From Kineococcus terrestris (GTDB lineage Bacteria; Actinomycetota; Actinomycetes; Actinomycetales; Kineococcaceae): a stretch of DNA of 64,000 bases. Shown here in pieces: positions 1 through 6,728 of this stretch. Positions within the stretch are counted from its first letter, which is position 1, and each line of letters starts with the position of its first letter. The stretch lies in NCBI RefSeq assembly GCF_041020765.1, contig NZ_JBEUEJ010000019.1. The stretch is one strand, 5' to 3'. The notes beneath the pieces were generated by a model. That model was not told the DNA's origin and did no database searches. It worked only from the letters and a program-made list of their open reading frames with translations. Made by a program: the position numbers and the translations under genes.

Positions 1-85
<85 letters not shown>

Positions 86-175
86 AGCGCGGAGGTGGTG
101 GGTGCCGGTGCCGTCACGGGGTCGAGCATGGCCGAGGGCGGGGTGGGGCGCGTGCGGGCGCTCACCCCGGCGGAC
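86..175. other. Short non-coding stretch, nothing recognised
   Basis: Ordinary GC-rich sequence between the C run and the stop codon of the first minus-strand gene. I see no coding region, hairpin or promoter that I can support. Confidence 0.4.
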
Positions 176-532
176 CTACCCGGGACGGGCGTCGGCGCGG
201 TCACCGCCGTCCCCGGCCGCGCGCCGCCCGGTGACGCGCGAGGCGGGCAGGCGCCCGGCCCGGGAGGTCCCCTCGAGGACGTCACCGGTCACGACGACGT
301 CGAACTCCAGGTCCAGGCGCAGCGGCCGGGTGATCGACTGGCGCCACCGCACGCGCGAGCTCCCGGTCGCGTCCGGTTCGGCGCGGACGTCCCGCAGCGG
401 GACCGTCTCCCAGCGCCCCGCGGCCTCGCCGGTCAGGGCGCCGGCGGTGCCGGTGATCGTCACCCGCGCCTCGATCCTGCCGACGGGTGTGCGCACGAGC
501 AGGTCCCAGCTGCCCGGCACGGTGGTGGTCAT
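176..532 (-). CDS. Small conserved hypothetical protein (118 aa)
   Basis: A 118-residue soluble protein with no signal peptide or membrane segment. The first 100 residues read as alternating short beta strands (GSWDLLVRTPVGRIEARV, a LTGEA turn, then VPLRDV), like small actinobacterial proteins that open with G-x-W-D-L-x-V-x-T-P-x-G and are thought to form a beta-barrel; the C-terminal 20 residues are low complexity. A clear AGGAGG ribosome binding site precedes the ATG, and the gene starts 21 bases after the DJ-1/PfpI gene on the same strand, so the two probably share a transcript. Function unknown. Confidence 0.7.
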   Translation of the reverse strand: MTTTVPGSWDLLVRTPVGRIEARVTITGTAGALTGEAAGRWETVPLRDVRAEPDATGSSRVRWRQSITRPLRLDLEFDVVVTGDVLEGTSRAGRLPASRVTGRRAAGDGGDRADARPG

Positions 533-553
533 CGTCTCCTCCTGGAGTTCCGG

Positions 554-1207
554 TCAGACGGGTCGGGGGTCGGCGCCGACGGCCCGCCAGACGGTGCCGC
601 GGCGCTCGTGCTCGAAGAGGCGTTCGACGGCGTGCGCGACGCGGGGGCCGTGCAGCCTGTCGAGCAGGTGCAGCGCGAGGTCCAGCCCGGAGGTGACCCC
701 GCCGGAGCTGACGAGGTCCCCGTCGTCGACGACGCGCGCCTCGACCACGTGGACACCGGTGGCCTCCAGCACCGCGTTGCCCAGGTGGTGGGTCACCGCG
801 GTCCGTCCCTCCAGCAGCCCGGCCATCGCCAGCGCCAGCGAACCCCCGCACACGGTGGCGACCAGCGTGCCGGGCGCCGCGAAGCTGCGGCGCAGGAGGT
901 CGGGCAGCGCGGTGCCGCCCAGCCGGGCCAGCAGGACGGGGACGGTGTCGACCTCGTCGGGGTCTCCGGCGACGGGGCCGGAGGCGCCGGGCACCAGCAC
1001 GACCCCGGGTTCCTCCGGCGCCAGCGCGGCCGTCGCCCGCAGCTGGAGTCCCCGCGTGCCGCTGCGGACCGGGCCGGGACCGTCGATCCCGACGAGGCGG
1101 ACGTCGAAGGCCCCGCCGAGCGCGTCCGAGCCGGCGCTGAGGACCTCGAAGGGGGCGATGACGTCGAGCGGGTCGAACCCGTCGAACAGCACGATCTGGA
1201 CCGTCAC
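554..1207 (-). CDS. DJ-1/PfpI family protein (217 aa)
   Basis: Single-domain member of the DJ-1/PfpI (class I glutamine amidotransferase-like) superfamily, cytosolic. The opening VQIVLFDGFDPLDVIAPFEV and the nucleophile elbow VATVCGGS (Cys about residue 120), followed by a VTHH segment, are typical of the isonitrile hydratase/ThiJ branch; the substrate cannot be read from sequence. The GTG at 1207 is chosen because a TAGCGT -10 box lies seven bases upstream and there is no Shine-Dalgarno, suggesting a leaderless mRNA. It is divergent from a GlxA-type regulator that carries the same domain, which suggests a common regulon. Confidence 0.85.
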   Translation of the reverse strand: MTVQIVLFDGFDPLDVIAPFEVLSAGSDALGGAFDVRLVGIDGPGPVRSGTRGLQLRATAALAPEEPGVVLVPGASGPVAGDPDEVDTVPVLLARLGGTALPDLLRRSFAAPGTLVATVCGGSLALAMAGLLEGRTAVTHHLGNAVLEATGVHVVEARVVDDGDLVSSGGVTSGLDLALHLLDRLHGPRVAHAVERLFEHERRGTVWRAVGADPRPV

Positions 1208-1214
1208 GCGGACG

Positions 1215-1220
1215 ACGCTA
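1215..1220 (-). promoter_or_regulatory. -10 box of leaderless DJ-1/PfpI gene
   Basis: TAGCGT read on the minus strand, seven bases before the GTG at 1207, with no ribosome binding site between; transcription would begin at or next to the start codon. Confidence 0.5.
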
Positions 1221-1288
1221 GGAGCCCGGCCCGCCGCCGACGAGTGGCGGACGAGCCGTCGACCGCAACGATCCCGCCACAGCGCGGG

Positions 1289-1294
1289 TACCCT
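1289..1294 (+). promoter_or_regulatory. -10 box of leaderless GlxA-type regulator gene
   Basis: TACCCT six bases before the GTG at 1301, no Shine-Dalgarno. Both promoters of this divergent pair lie within the 93-base gap. Confidence 0.5.
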
Positions 1295-1300
1295 CCCGCT

Positions 1301-2248
1301 GTGCACCGGGTGGCGGTCCTGGCCCTCGACGGGGTCATCGCGTTCGACCTGGCGACCCCGGTCGAGGTGTTCGGGCACACGCGCGTCGCGGGCGCACCGG
1401 CCTACGAGGTCGTGGTGTGCGGGCCCGCCCGCGAGGTCGCCTCCGGGCCGGTCGGCCTCACCGTCCCGCACGGCCTGGACCGCCTGGTCGCGGCGGACAC
1501 CGTCGTGGTCCCGGGACGGGCCGACCCGGCCGCACCGGTGGACCCCCGGGCGCTGGAGGCGCTGCGCGCCGCGGCCGGGCGGGGTGCCCGGCTGGCGTCC
1601 GTGTGCGTGGGCGCGTTCGACCTGGCCGCGGCCGGCCTGCTGGACGGCCTGCGCGCCACGACCCACTGGCGGGCCGCGGCGGAGCTGGCCTCGCGCCACC
1701 CCCGCGTCGAGGTGGACCCGGCGGCCCTGTTCGTCGACAACGGGCAGGTGGCGACCTCCGCCGGGGCGGCCGCCGGGATCGACCTGTGCCTGCACCTCGT
1801 CGCCCGCGACCACGGGGGTGCCGTGGCGGCCGGCACCGCGCGCACCACGGTGGTCCCGCTGACCCGCGAGGCCGGCCAGGCGCAGTTCATCGTCGACGAC
1901 GCGCTGGGCGCGACGGGGCTGGCGGCCGCCCTGCAGTGGGTCGAGGACCACGCCCACGAGGCGATCACCGTGGCCGACGTCGCCCGGGCCGCGGCCGTCA
2001 GCACCCGGACGCTGAACCGCCGCTTCGCCGCGGAGCTCGGCACGACGCCCAGCGGGTGGCTCACCCGCGCCCGGGTGCGCCGCGCGCAGCGGCTGCTGGA
2101 GACGACCGGCTGGCCCGTCGACCGGGTCGCCCGCGCCGCCGGTCTGGGCACCGCGGCCAACCTGCGGGCGCGGTTCGCCGCCGTCGTCGGTACCAGCCCC
2201 ACCCGCTACCGCGCGGCCATGCGGACGGTCACCGTCCCCGGCCCGTGA
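1301..2248 (+). CDS. GlxA family transcriptional regulator (DJ-1 domain plus AraC HTH)
   Basis: 315-residue cytosolic regulator. Residues 1-180 form a DJ-1/PfpI domain that in this family serves as sensor; the Cys of SVCVGAFDLAAAG (about 102) occupies the nucleophile elbow. Residues about 212-305 hold the double helix-turn-helix of the AraC/XylS family (ITVADVARAAAVSTRTLNRRF, then a second HTH ending in GTSPTRYR). The reading frame is open far upstream, but the conserved N-terminus HRVAVLALDGVIAFDL begins at 1301, where a -10 box implies a leaderless start. It probably controls the divergent DJ-1 gene; the effector is unknown. Confidence 0.88.
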   Translation: MHRVAVLALDGVIAFDLATPVEVFGHTRVAGAPAYEVVVCGPAREVASGPVGLTVPHGLDRLVAADTVVVPGRADPAAPVDPRALEALRAAAGRGARLASVCVGAFDLAAAGLLDGLRATTHWRAAAELASRHPRVEVDPAALFVDNGQVATSAGAAAGIDLCLHLVARDHGGAVAAGTARTTVVPLTREAGQAQFIVDDALGATGLAAALQWVEDHAHEAITVADVARAAAVSTRTLNRRFAAELGTTPSGWLTRARVRRAQRLLETTGWPVDRVARAAGLGTAANLRARFAAVVGTSPTRYRAAMRTVTVPGP

Positions 2249-2385
2249 GCGGGACGCCGTCGGCACCTGCGCCTGACCCGCCCCGAGCACGACGACGCGC
2301 CGCCGCCACGGGCCGCCGGGGAGCGCTCCACCGAGCAGGCGCGGGTTCCGCGCCGGCCCGGGCGGGCACGGGTGCGCGGCGGCGG

Positions 2386-2586
2386 TCAGGAGGTGGAGCC
2401 GAAGCCGCCGCCGCCCCGGTCGAAGAACTGGCTCCTCGCGTCCCGCTGCGACAGCGGGACGCGGACGTCGTCGGGCAGGTCCCCCTCGTCCACGCGGCAC
2501 CTGGTGCACGTGCGGAAGACCTGACCGTCCTCCGTGCGCCCGGTGGACCACGCGTGCAGGCCCACCAGGCACCGCAGCGGTCTCAC
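2386..2586 (-). CDS. Small HxW/CxxC putative zinc-binding protein, paralogue 1
   Basis: 66 residues. Motif RCLVGLHAW followed about 17 residues later by CTRC, i.e. C-x3-G-x-H-x-W ... C-x2-C, which looks like a single small zinc site; the last 30 residues are polar and end in a Gly-rich tail. The GTG start is preceded by GGAGGAGG. It is the last of three same-strand paralogues (2386-3065) that keep the motif but differ in their tails. Such small proteins are common in actinobacteria and phages (DUF1660-like appearance); no function is established. Confidence 0.65.
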   Translation of the reverse strand: MRPLRCLVGLHAWSTGRTEDGQVFRTCTRCRVDEGDLPDDVRVPLSQRDARSQFFDRGGGGFGSTS

Positions 2587-2651
2587 GTGCTCCTCCTCCC
2601 GGACCGGTCCGGAACTCCTGCGACGCCCTCGTCAGCGAGGCCGGACCCCAG

Positions 2652-2846
2652 TCACATCCCCGTGCCGAAACCGGTCGGGCCGCCCTGGCCCCACCGGAAC
2701 GCCTCCCCGGAACCCCTCACCGAGCTCACGTCCCACGCCCCCGGCCCGTCCCGGTGGCAGCGCGAGCACACGAGGCAGGTCTCGCCGTCCTCGGTGCGCT
2801 CCTCGGTCCACCGGTGGCGTCCCAGCCGGCACAGCACGTTCCTCAC
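2652..2846 (-). CDS. Small HxW/CxxC putative zinc-binding protein, paralogue 2
   Basis: 64 residues from the GTG at 2846, chosen because GGAGGT lies seven bases upstream and the N-terminus VRNVLCRLGRHRW then matches both paralogues; a GTG at 2861 would add 15 bases. Motif C-R-L-G-R-H-R-W ... CLVCSRC. The C-terminal half is Gly/Ser-rich without recognisable fold. Middle gene of the three-gene tandem; function unknown, zinc binding is inferred from the Cys/His spacing. Confidence 0.62.
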   Translation of the reverse strand: MRNVLCRLGRHRWTEERTEDGETCLVCSRCHRDGPGAWDVSSVRGSGEAFRWGQGGPTGFGTGM

Positions 2847-2900
2847 GCCGTCCACCTCCACGGTCCTGGTGCGGTCCCCGTCCCCGTCGGCGGGGAGGTG

Positions 2901-3065
2901 TCACAGGCGCAGCCCGGGGAACGTCCCGGACAGGCGCTGGACGTCCTCGGTCTCCTGCGTGTCCCTGCCGCAGCGGACGCACAGCAGGCACACGTGCCGG
3001 CCGCGCTCGTCCCACACGTCGCGCCACCGGTGCACCCCCAGCCGGCAGCGGATGTCCTTCCTCAT
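2901..3065 (-). CDS. Small HxW/CxxC putative zinc-binding protein, paralogue 3
   Basis: 54 residues starting at the ATG at 3065, seven bases after GGAGGAG; the frame stays open to 3182 but that extension has no matching start signal. MRKDIRCRLGVHRW followed by CLLCVRCGRD repeats the motif of the two downstream genes. It is the first gene of the tandem and lies divergent from the LuxR-type regulator at 3260. Function unknown. Confidence 0.62.
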   Translation of the reverse strand: MRKDIRCRLGVHRWRDVWDERGRHVCLLCVRCGRDTQETEDVQRLSGTFPGLRL

Positions 3066-3190
3066 CGCTCGCTCCTCCTCCCGGGACCCCGGCCGCCCGG
3101 CGCGGCCCGCGCCCGCCGCCGTGCCGTGGGACACAGGGTGCGCGCGGAGCCGGTCCCGTTCCATGCGTGAAACCACGTACACGCGCGACT

Positions 3191-3196
3191 AGCCTG
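3191..3196 (+). promoter_or_regulatory. Probable -10 box upstream of the LuxR-type gene
   Basis: TAGCCT about 64 bases before the ATG at 3260; predicted transcription start near 3203, giving a roughly 57-base leader that contains the hairpin at 3219-3239. Confidence 0.4.
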
Positions 3197-3218
3197 CGCA
3201 GGGGGTGAGGCAGTGCAG

Positions 3219-3239
3219 CCGGCCCGTGCAGCGGGCCGG
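3219..3239 (+). promoter_or_regulatory. Perfect 8-bp hairpin in the leader of the LuxR-type gene
   Basis: Arms CCGGCCCG and CGGGCCGG around the loop TGCAG, 20 bases before the start codon. It could modulate translation or bind a regulator; no terminator U-run follows. Confidence 0.4.
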
Positions 3240-3259
3240 CCGGTCGTGCGGGGTGAGCG

Positions 3260-4123
3260 ATGCAGCAGCGCCGGGTCCGGGCTCTGGACGACCTGCGGGC
3301 AGCCCTGCTGGAGGCCGTCGCCGCGGACGCCGCGGACCTGCCCGTGGACGTCGTCGCCGCGTGCCTCCTCGGCTCGGGGATCGCCGAGCAGGTGTCGTTC
3401 CAGGTGATGGCCCTGGACGACGCGGTCACCTGCCGGGTGCGGGTCTGGCCCGACCACCACGCCGAGCAGCGGCTGCTGGTGCTGGCACCCGCGGAGTGGG
3501 CGAGCGCCCACCCCGTGGCGCGCTGGCAGCTGGGCGGCGGTGCCCCGGCGGTCCTGGGACCGGAGGAGCTGTCCCCGCGGTGGCGCCGCTCGCACCCGTA
3601 CCAGGTGGTGCGGCAGGCGGTGGGCATCACCGAGCAGCTGTGCTTCCCCGTCGAGGTGCGTCCCGGCCGCGCCGTGACCGGGTTCGGGGTCGGACGCGAC
3701 GGGCGGGCCTTCTCCGCCGGCGAGCGCGAGCACGTCGAGCGGGTGCGGCGGGCGGTGGCCGCCGCCCAGACGACCCTCGCCCGCACCCGCCGGCTGCGCC
3801 GGGAGCTCGAGCGCGCGCTGCGGACCGGCAGCGGTCCACGTCCCGGCGAGCACCCCGGCCCCGCCCGCCAGGACGCCCCGGCCGCCGCCGCGCTGACGGC
3901 CCGGGAGCGGGAGGTGCTCGACGCCGTCCTGAGCGGGGCGGGGCGACGCGCCGCGGCGCGCGAGCTGGGCGTCTCCCCGCGCACCGTCGACAAGCACCTC
4001 GAGCACGTCAACACCAAGCTCGGCACCGCCTCGCTGCTCGAGGCGGCGCACCGCCTCGGCGTGGTCCTCGGCCGGGCGGGGGACGACGGTGAGCGGTGGG
4101 GGCCCGGCGTCGACGACCGGTGA
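3260..4123 (+). CDS. LuxR-type HTH transcriptional regulator (287 aa)
   Basis: C-terminal residues about 212-265 are a LuxR/FixJ helix-turn-helix: LTAREREVLDAVLSG, ARELGVSPRTVDKHLEHV, TKLGTASLLEAA. The first 200 residues do not match a receiver domain; they resemble a loose sensor followed by a basic helix (TTLARTRRLRRELERAL). The ATG at 3260 follows the Shine-Dalgarno-like GGGGTGAG. It is divergent from the small CxxC tandem and is followed 31 bases later by the Imm5-like gene. Ligand and targets unknown. Confidence 0.8.
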   Translation: MQQRRVRALDDLRAALLEAVAADAADLPVDVVAACLLGSGIAEQVSFQVMALDDAVTCRVRVWPDHHAEQRLLVLAPAEWASAHPVARWQLGGGAPAVLGPEELSPRWRRSHPYQVVRQAVGITEQLCFPVEVRPGRAVTGFGVGRDGRAFSAGEREHVERVRRAVAAAQTTLARTRRLRRELERALRTGSGPRPGEHPGPARQDAPAAAALTAREREVLDAVLSGAGRRAAARELGVSPRTVDKHLEHVNTKLGTASLLEAAHRLGVVLGRAGDDGERWGPGVDDR

Positions 4124-4154
4124 GCCGCCGCCTCGTCCCTGGCACGCTGGTGGC

Positions 4155-4478
4155 GTGATCCTCCCGGCGGTCCGCGACCCGCGGCTGGTGACGGTCCGCC
4201 GCGGCGGGACGCTGACCGACGAGGACCACCGGCTCCTGGCCCTGTGGGCCGCCGACTGCGCCGAGCACGTCCTGCACCTGTTCGAGGACGAGCACCCCTG
4301 CGACACCCGGCCGCGCGAGGCCGTCGGGGCGGCGCGGGCGGCGGCCGCGGACGGTCCCGCTGCCGGGCTGCTGGAACGCGACTGGCAGCGCGACCGGCTC
4401 CCGGAGCGGGTCCGGGCCCTGGTGCTCGAGGACCAGGCCCGGCGCGACGCGATCTGCTGGTCCGTCTTCGGCGGCTGA
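4155..4478 (+). CDS. Imm5-like putative immunity-type protein, internally shortened (107 aa)
   Basis: The N-terminus (RDPRLVTVRRGGTLTDEDHRL then AADCAEHVLHLFE) and the C-terminus (ERDWQRDRLPERVRALVLED then ICWSVF) match, from memory, an actinobacterial family often labelled putative immunity protein/Imm5-like, whose members are about 170-180 residues. Here the Ala/His-rich central 70 residues seem to be missing with the frame kept, the join falling near REAVGAARAAAAD. The GTG at 4155 is the start that gives the family N-terminus; no clear Shine-Dalgarno. No toxin gene is adjacent, and function is unproven. Confidence 0.6.
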   Translation: MILPAVRDPRLVTVRRGGTLTDEDHRLLALWAADCAEHVLHLFEDEHPCDTRPREAVGAARAAAADGPAAGLLERDWQRDRLPERVRALVLEDQARRDAICWSVFGG

Positions 4479-4557
4479 CGGGACCCGGCGGTGGTCCACC
4501 ACCGCGGGGCGTCGGGGACTCCCCGCGCCCGGCAGCGCCTGCGGCTCCCGGGGGTCC

Positions 4558-5580
4558 TCAGGCGGGTGGGGCGCCGGCGCGGCCGGCCGTCGTCTCGCGG
4601 ACCACGAGCCGGTGCCCGACGACGACGCTGCGCGGGCCGGGGTCCTCGCCGTCCCGCACGTCGATGCGCTCGGCGAGGCAGCGCACGGCCTCCCGCACGA
4701 GCGCCCGCTTGTCCGGCGCGACCGTGGTCAGCGACGGGGTGGCGTAGCGGCCGTCCTCGACGTCGTCGAAGCCGACGACGGCCACGTCCTCCGGCACGCG
4801 CAGGCCGTGCTCGTGGAGGACGCGCAGGGCTCCCAGCGCCAGCTGGTCGGTGAAGCAGAAGAGCGCGTCCACGGGCGGCCCGCCGGCGAGCAGCCGGCGC
4901 GCGGCCGCGGCGCCGTCGGCCCGGTGCAGGGCGTCGACGGGCAGTTCCAGGCGGGGGTCGTGGTCCACGCCGGCCGCGGCGAGGGCGCTGCGGTAGCCGT
5001 CCAGGCGCAGCCGCGCGGTGTCCTCGCCGACCCGGGAGCGCGCGCCGACCGCGGCGACGCGGCGCCGGCCCAGCGCGAGCAGGTGCGCCGTCGCTCCGGC
5101 GGCGGCGGCGACGTTGTCGACCACCACGTGGTCGGCGACGCCGTCGGCCACCCGCTCGCCGAGCAGGACGAGGGGGGCGGTGTCGCGCCGGTGCGCCAGG
5201 TCCTCGCCCCGGAGCGACCACGGGCTGAAGACGACGCCGTCCACGAGCTGCGCGCGCACGCCGTCGAGCAGGTGCCGCTCGCGCTCGCGGTCGCCGGAGG
5301 TCTGCTCGATGAGCAGGGTCCACCCCCGCTCCTCGGCGGCGGCGCTGAGCAGGGCGGCGATCTCCCCGAAGTAGGGGGAGTCGACCTCCGGCACGACGAG
5401 CGCGACGAGGCCCGAGCGGCCGCGGCGCAGGCTGCGGGCGGCGGCGTTGGGCCGGTAGCGCAGCGCGCGCAGGGCCTCCTCGACGCGCGCGCGGGTCGCG
5501 GGGGCCACGGGCACCGCGCCGCTGACGACGTTGGAGACGGTGCGCGGGGAGACGCCGGCGAGCGCCGCGACGTCCTTCAT
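4558..5580 (-). CDS. LacI family transcriptional regulator (340 aa)
   Basis: N-terminal LacI HTH, MKDVAALAGVSPRTVSNVV, with hinge helix RPNAAARSLRRGRSGL, then a periplasmic-binding-protein-like sugar-type sensor domain (VALVVPEVDSPYFGEI, DALFCFTDQLALGALRVL, VAVVGFDDVEDGRYATP). Full family length. Start taken as ATG 5580; a GTG at 5592 (adding VGPS) lies nearer a strong GGAGGAGG and is possible. It is divergent from the dioxygenase gene at 5733, and a doubled palindrome at 5667-5693 in the gap is the obvious binding site, so it probably represses that gene and itself. Inducer unknown. Confidence 0.9.
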   Translation of the reverse strand: MKDVAALAGVSPRTVSNVVSGAVPVAPATRARVEEALRALRYRPNAAARSLRRGRSGLVALVVPEVDSPYFGEIAALLSAAAEERGWTLLIEQTSGDRERERHLLDGVRAQLVDGVVFSPWSLRGEDLAHRRDTAPLVLLGERVADGVADHVVVDNVAAAAGATAHLLALGRRRVAAVGARSRVGEDTARLRLDGYRSALAAAGVDHDPRLELPVDALHRADGAAAARRLLAGGPPVDALFCFTDQLALGALRVLHEHGLRVPEDVAVVGFDDVEDGRYATPSLTTVAPDKRALVREAVRCLAERIDVRDGEDPGPRSVVVGHRLVVRETTAGRAGAPPA

Positions 5581-5666
5581 GCTCGGCCCCACCCGACCTC
5601 CTCCCCGCTGCCCGGCGGCCCATCGTGCCAGCTCCGGTGCCCGGTGCGAGGTCGGCCGCGTCCCTG

Positions 5667-5693
5667 TTGCCACGTGGCAATGCCACGTGGCAA
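5667..5693. promoter_or_regulatory. Doubled LacI-type operator
   Basis: Two identical 12-bp perfect palindromes, TGCCACGTGGCA, at 5668-5679 and 5681-5692, 13 bases centre to centre, flanked by TT and AA so that the whole 27 bases is palindromic apart from its centre. A CG-centred even palindrome is the usual LacI/GalR operator form. It sits between the LacI gene and the dioxygenase gene. Confidence 0.85.
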
Positions 5694-5732
5694 GGTGGTC
5701 CGCGCCCGGACCACGACGTCGAGGAGGACACC

Positions 5733-6596
5733 GTGACGCTGACCGTGACGCGCACCACCGACGAGCTGCCCGTCCCCCCCGGGGCGGACGAGGAGACCGC
5801 CGAGGTCGTCCGCGGCCTCTACACCGACGGGATCGTCGCCCGCAGGGGGGCGTTCTCCCGCGAGTGGGTGACGCAGGTGCGCGAGGACCTCGAGGCGGCG
5901 TTCGAGGAGGCCCGCGGCCGCGAGGGCGGGACGGTCGGCCGCGGCCCGAACCGCTACTACGTCGAGATCCACCCCGAGCAGCTGCGCGGGTTCGTCGAGC
6001 TCGTCGACCACCCGTGGGTCCGCACGGTCTGCGAGGCGGTCCTGGGACCGGACTACCAGGTCGTCGAGCTCGGTTTCGACGTCCCGTTCGCCGGGGCGGT
6101 CGACCAGCCGTGGCACCGGGACTTCCCCATGCCGGAGGAGACCCGCGCGGGCGGGCGGCTGACGTCCCTGGCCTTCAACCTCACCGCGGTCGACACCGAG
6201 GAGGACATGGGCCCCTTCGAGGTGGCGCCGGGGACCCAGTGGGACTGGTCGGAGGAGTTCGACCACGGGATGTTCCCGCCGAAGTCCCTGTACCCGCGCT
6301 ACCAGGAGCGCGCGGTGCGCAAGTACCCGCGGATGGGCGACATCTCCGCGCGCTCCGCGCTGACGGTCCACCGCGGGACGCGGAACCTCTCCCAGCGGTC
6401 GCGGCCGGTCCTCGTCCTGGGCGTCGACGCCCCCGGCGCCGGCAACGCCGAGCACCACGACATGGCCGTGACCCGTGAGTTCCACGCGCAGCTGCCCCAG
6501 CGGGTGCGCGACCACCTCGGCTGCCCGGTCGTCGACGAGCTGACGCCGATCGTGCAGAAGCACACCATCGAGGGCCTGGTGATGGGCGAGGCCTGA
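5733..6596 (+). CDS. Phytanoyl-CoA dioxygenase (PhyH) family protein (287 aa)
   Basis: Fe(II)/2-oxoglutarate-dependent oxygenase fold. The facial triad is visible: H-R-D of QPWHRDFPMP (His about 128, Asp about 130) and the distal His of TVHRGTRNLS (about 213), followed by an Arg (about 224) suited to bind 2-oxoglutarate. The GTG at 5733 follows GAGGAGGA. Control by the divergent LacI-family repressor suggests use of an inducible, perhaps sugar- or polyol-linked substrate, but the substrate cannot be read from sequence. Confidence 0.85.
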   Translation: MTLTVTRTTDELPVPPGADEETAEVVRGLYTDGIVARRGAFSREWVTQVREDLEAAFEEARGREGGTVGRGPNRYYVEIHPEQLRGFVELVDHPWVRTVCEAVLGPDYQVVELGFDVPFAGAVDQPWHRDFPMPEETRAGGRLTSLAFNLTAVDTEEDMGPFEVAPGTQWDWSEEFDHGMFPPKSLYPRYQERAVRKYPRMGDISARSALTVHRGTRNLSQRSRPVLVLGVDAPGAGNAEHHDMAVTREFHAQLPQRVRDHLGCPVVDELTPIVQKHTIEGLVMGEA

Positions 6597-6652
6597 GCGC
6601 CGCGGCGCTGGGCCCGTCCACCGGACCACGTCACAGCGCGGCGCCGCGTCAC

Positions 6653-6658
6653 TACACT
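6653..6658 (+). promoter_or_regulatory. Probable -10 box of flavoprotein gene
   Basis: TACACT, predicted start near 6665, 64 bases before the ATG at 6729. Confidence 0.4.
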
Positions 6659-6728
6659 CCCGGGCACAGCGGGGGAGCCGGTCCTCCCGGGGCCGGGACC
6701 TCCCGCACCGCCACGGAGGGGGAGCCCC

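Noticed and set aside
95..1300. Long plus-strand open frame continuing into the GlxA-type regulator
   Set aside because: The upstream 400 codons are the antisense of the DJ-1 and 118-aa genes, of low-complexity Arg/Pro/Gly composition; the conserved N-terminus and a promoter mark 1301 as the start.
2249..2385. Possible small gene between the GlxA-type regulator and the first mini-protein
   Set aside because: 137 bases with no start plus ribosome binding site and no recognisable product; left as empty.
3062..5758. Uninterrupted 898-codon minus-strand frame
   Set aside because: It runs antisense to the LuxR-type and Imm5-like genes and out of frame with the LacI gene; no domain is seen. Such frames are common where stop codons are rare in very GC-rich DNA.
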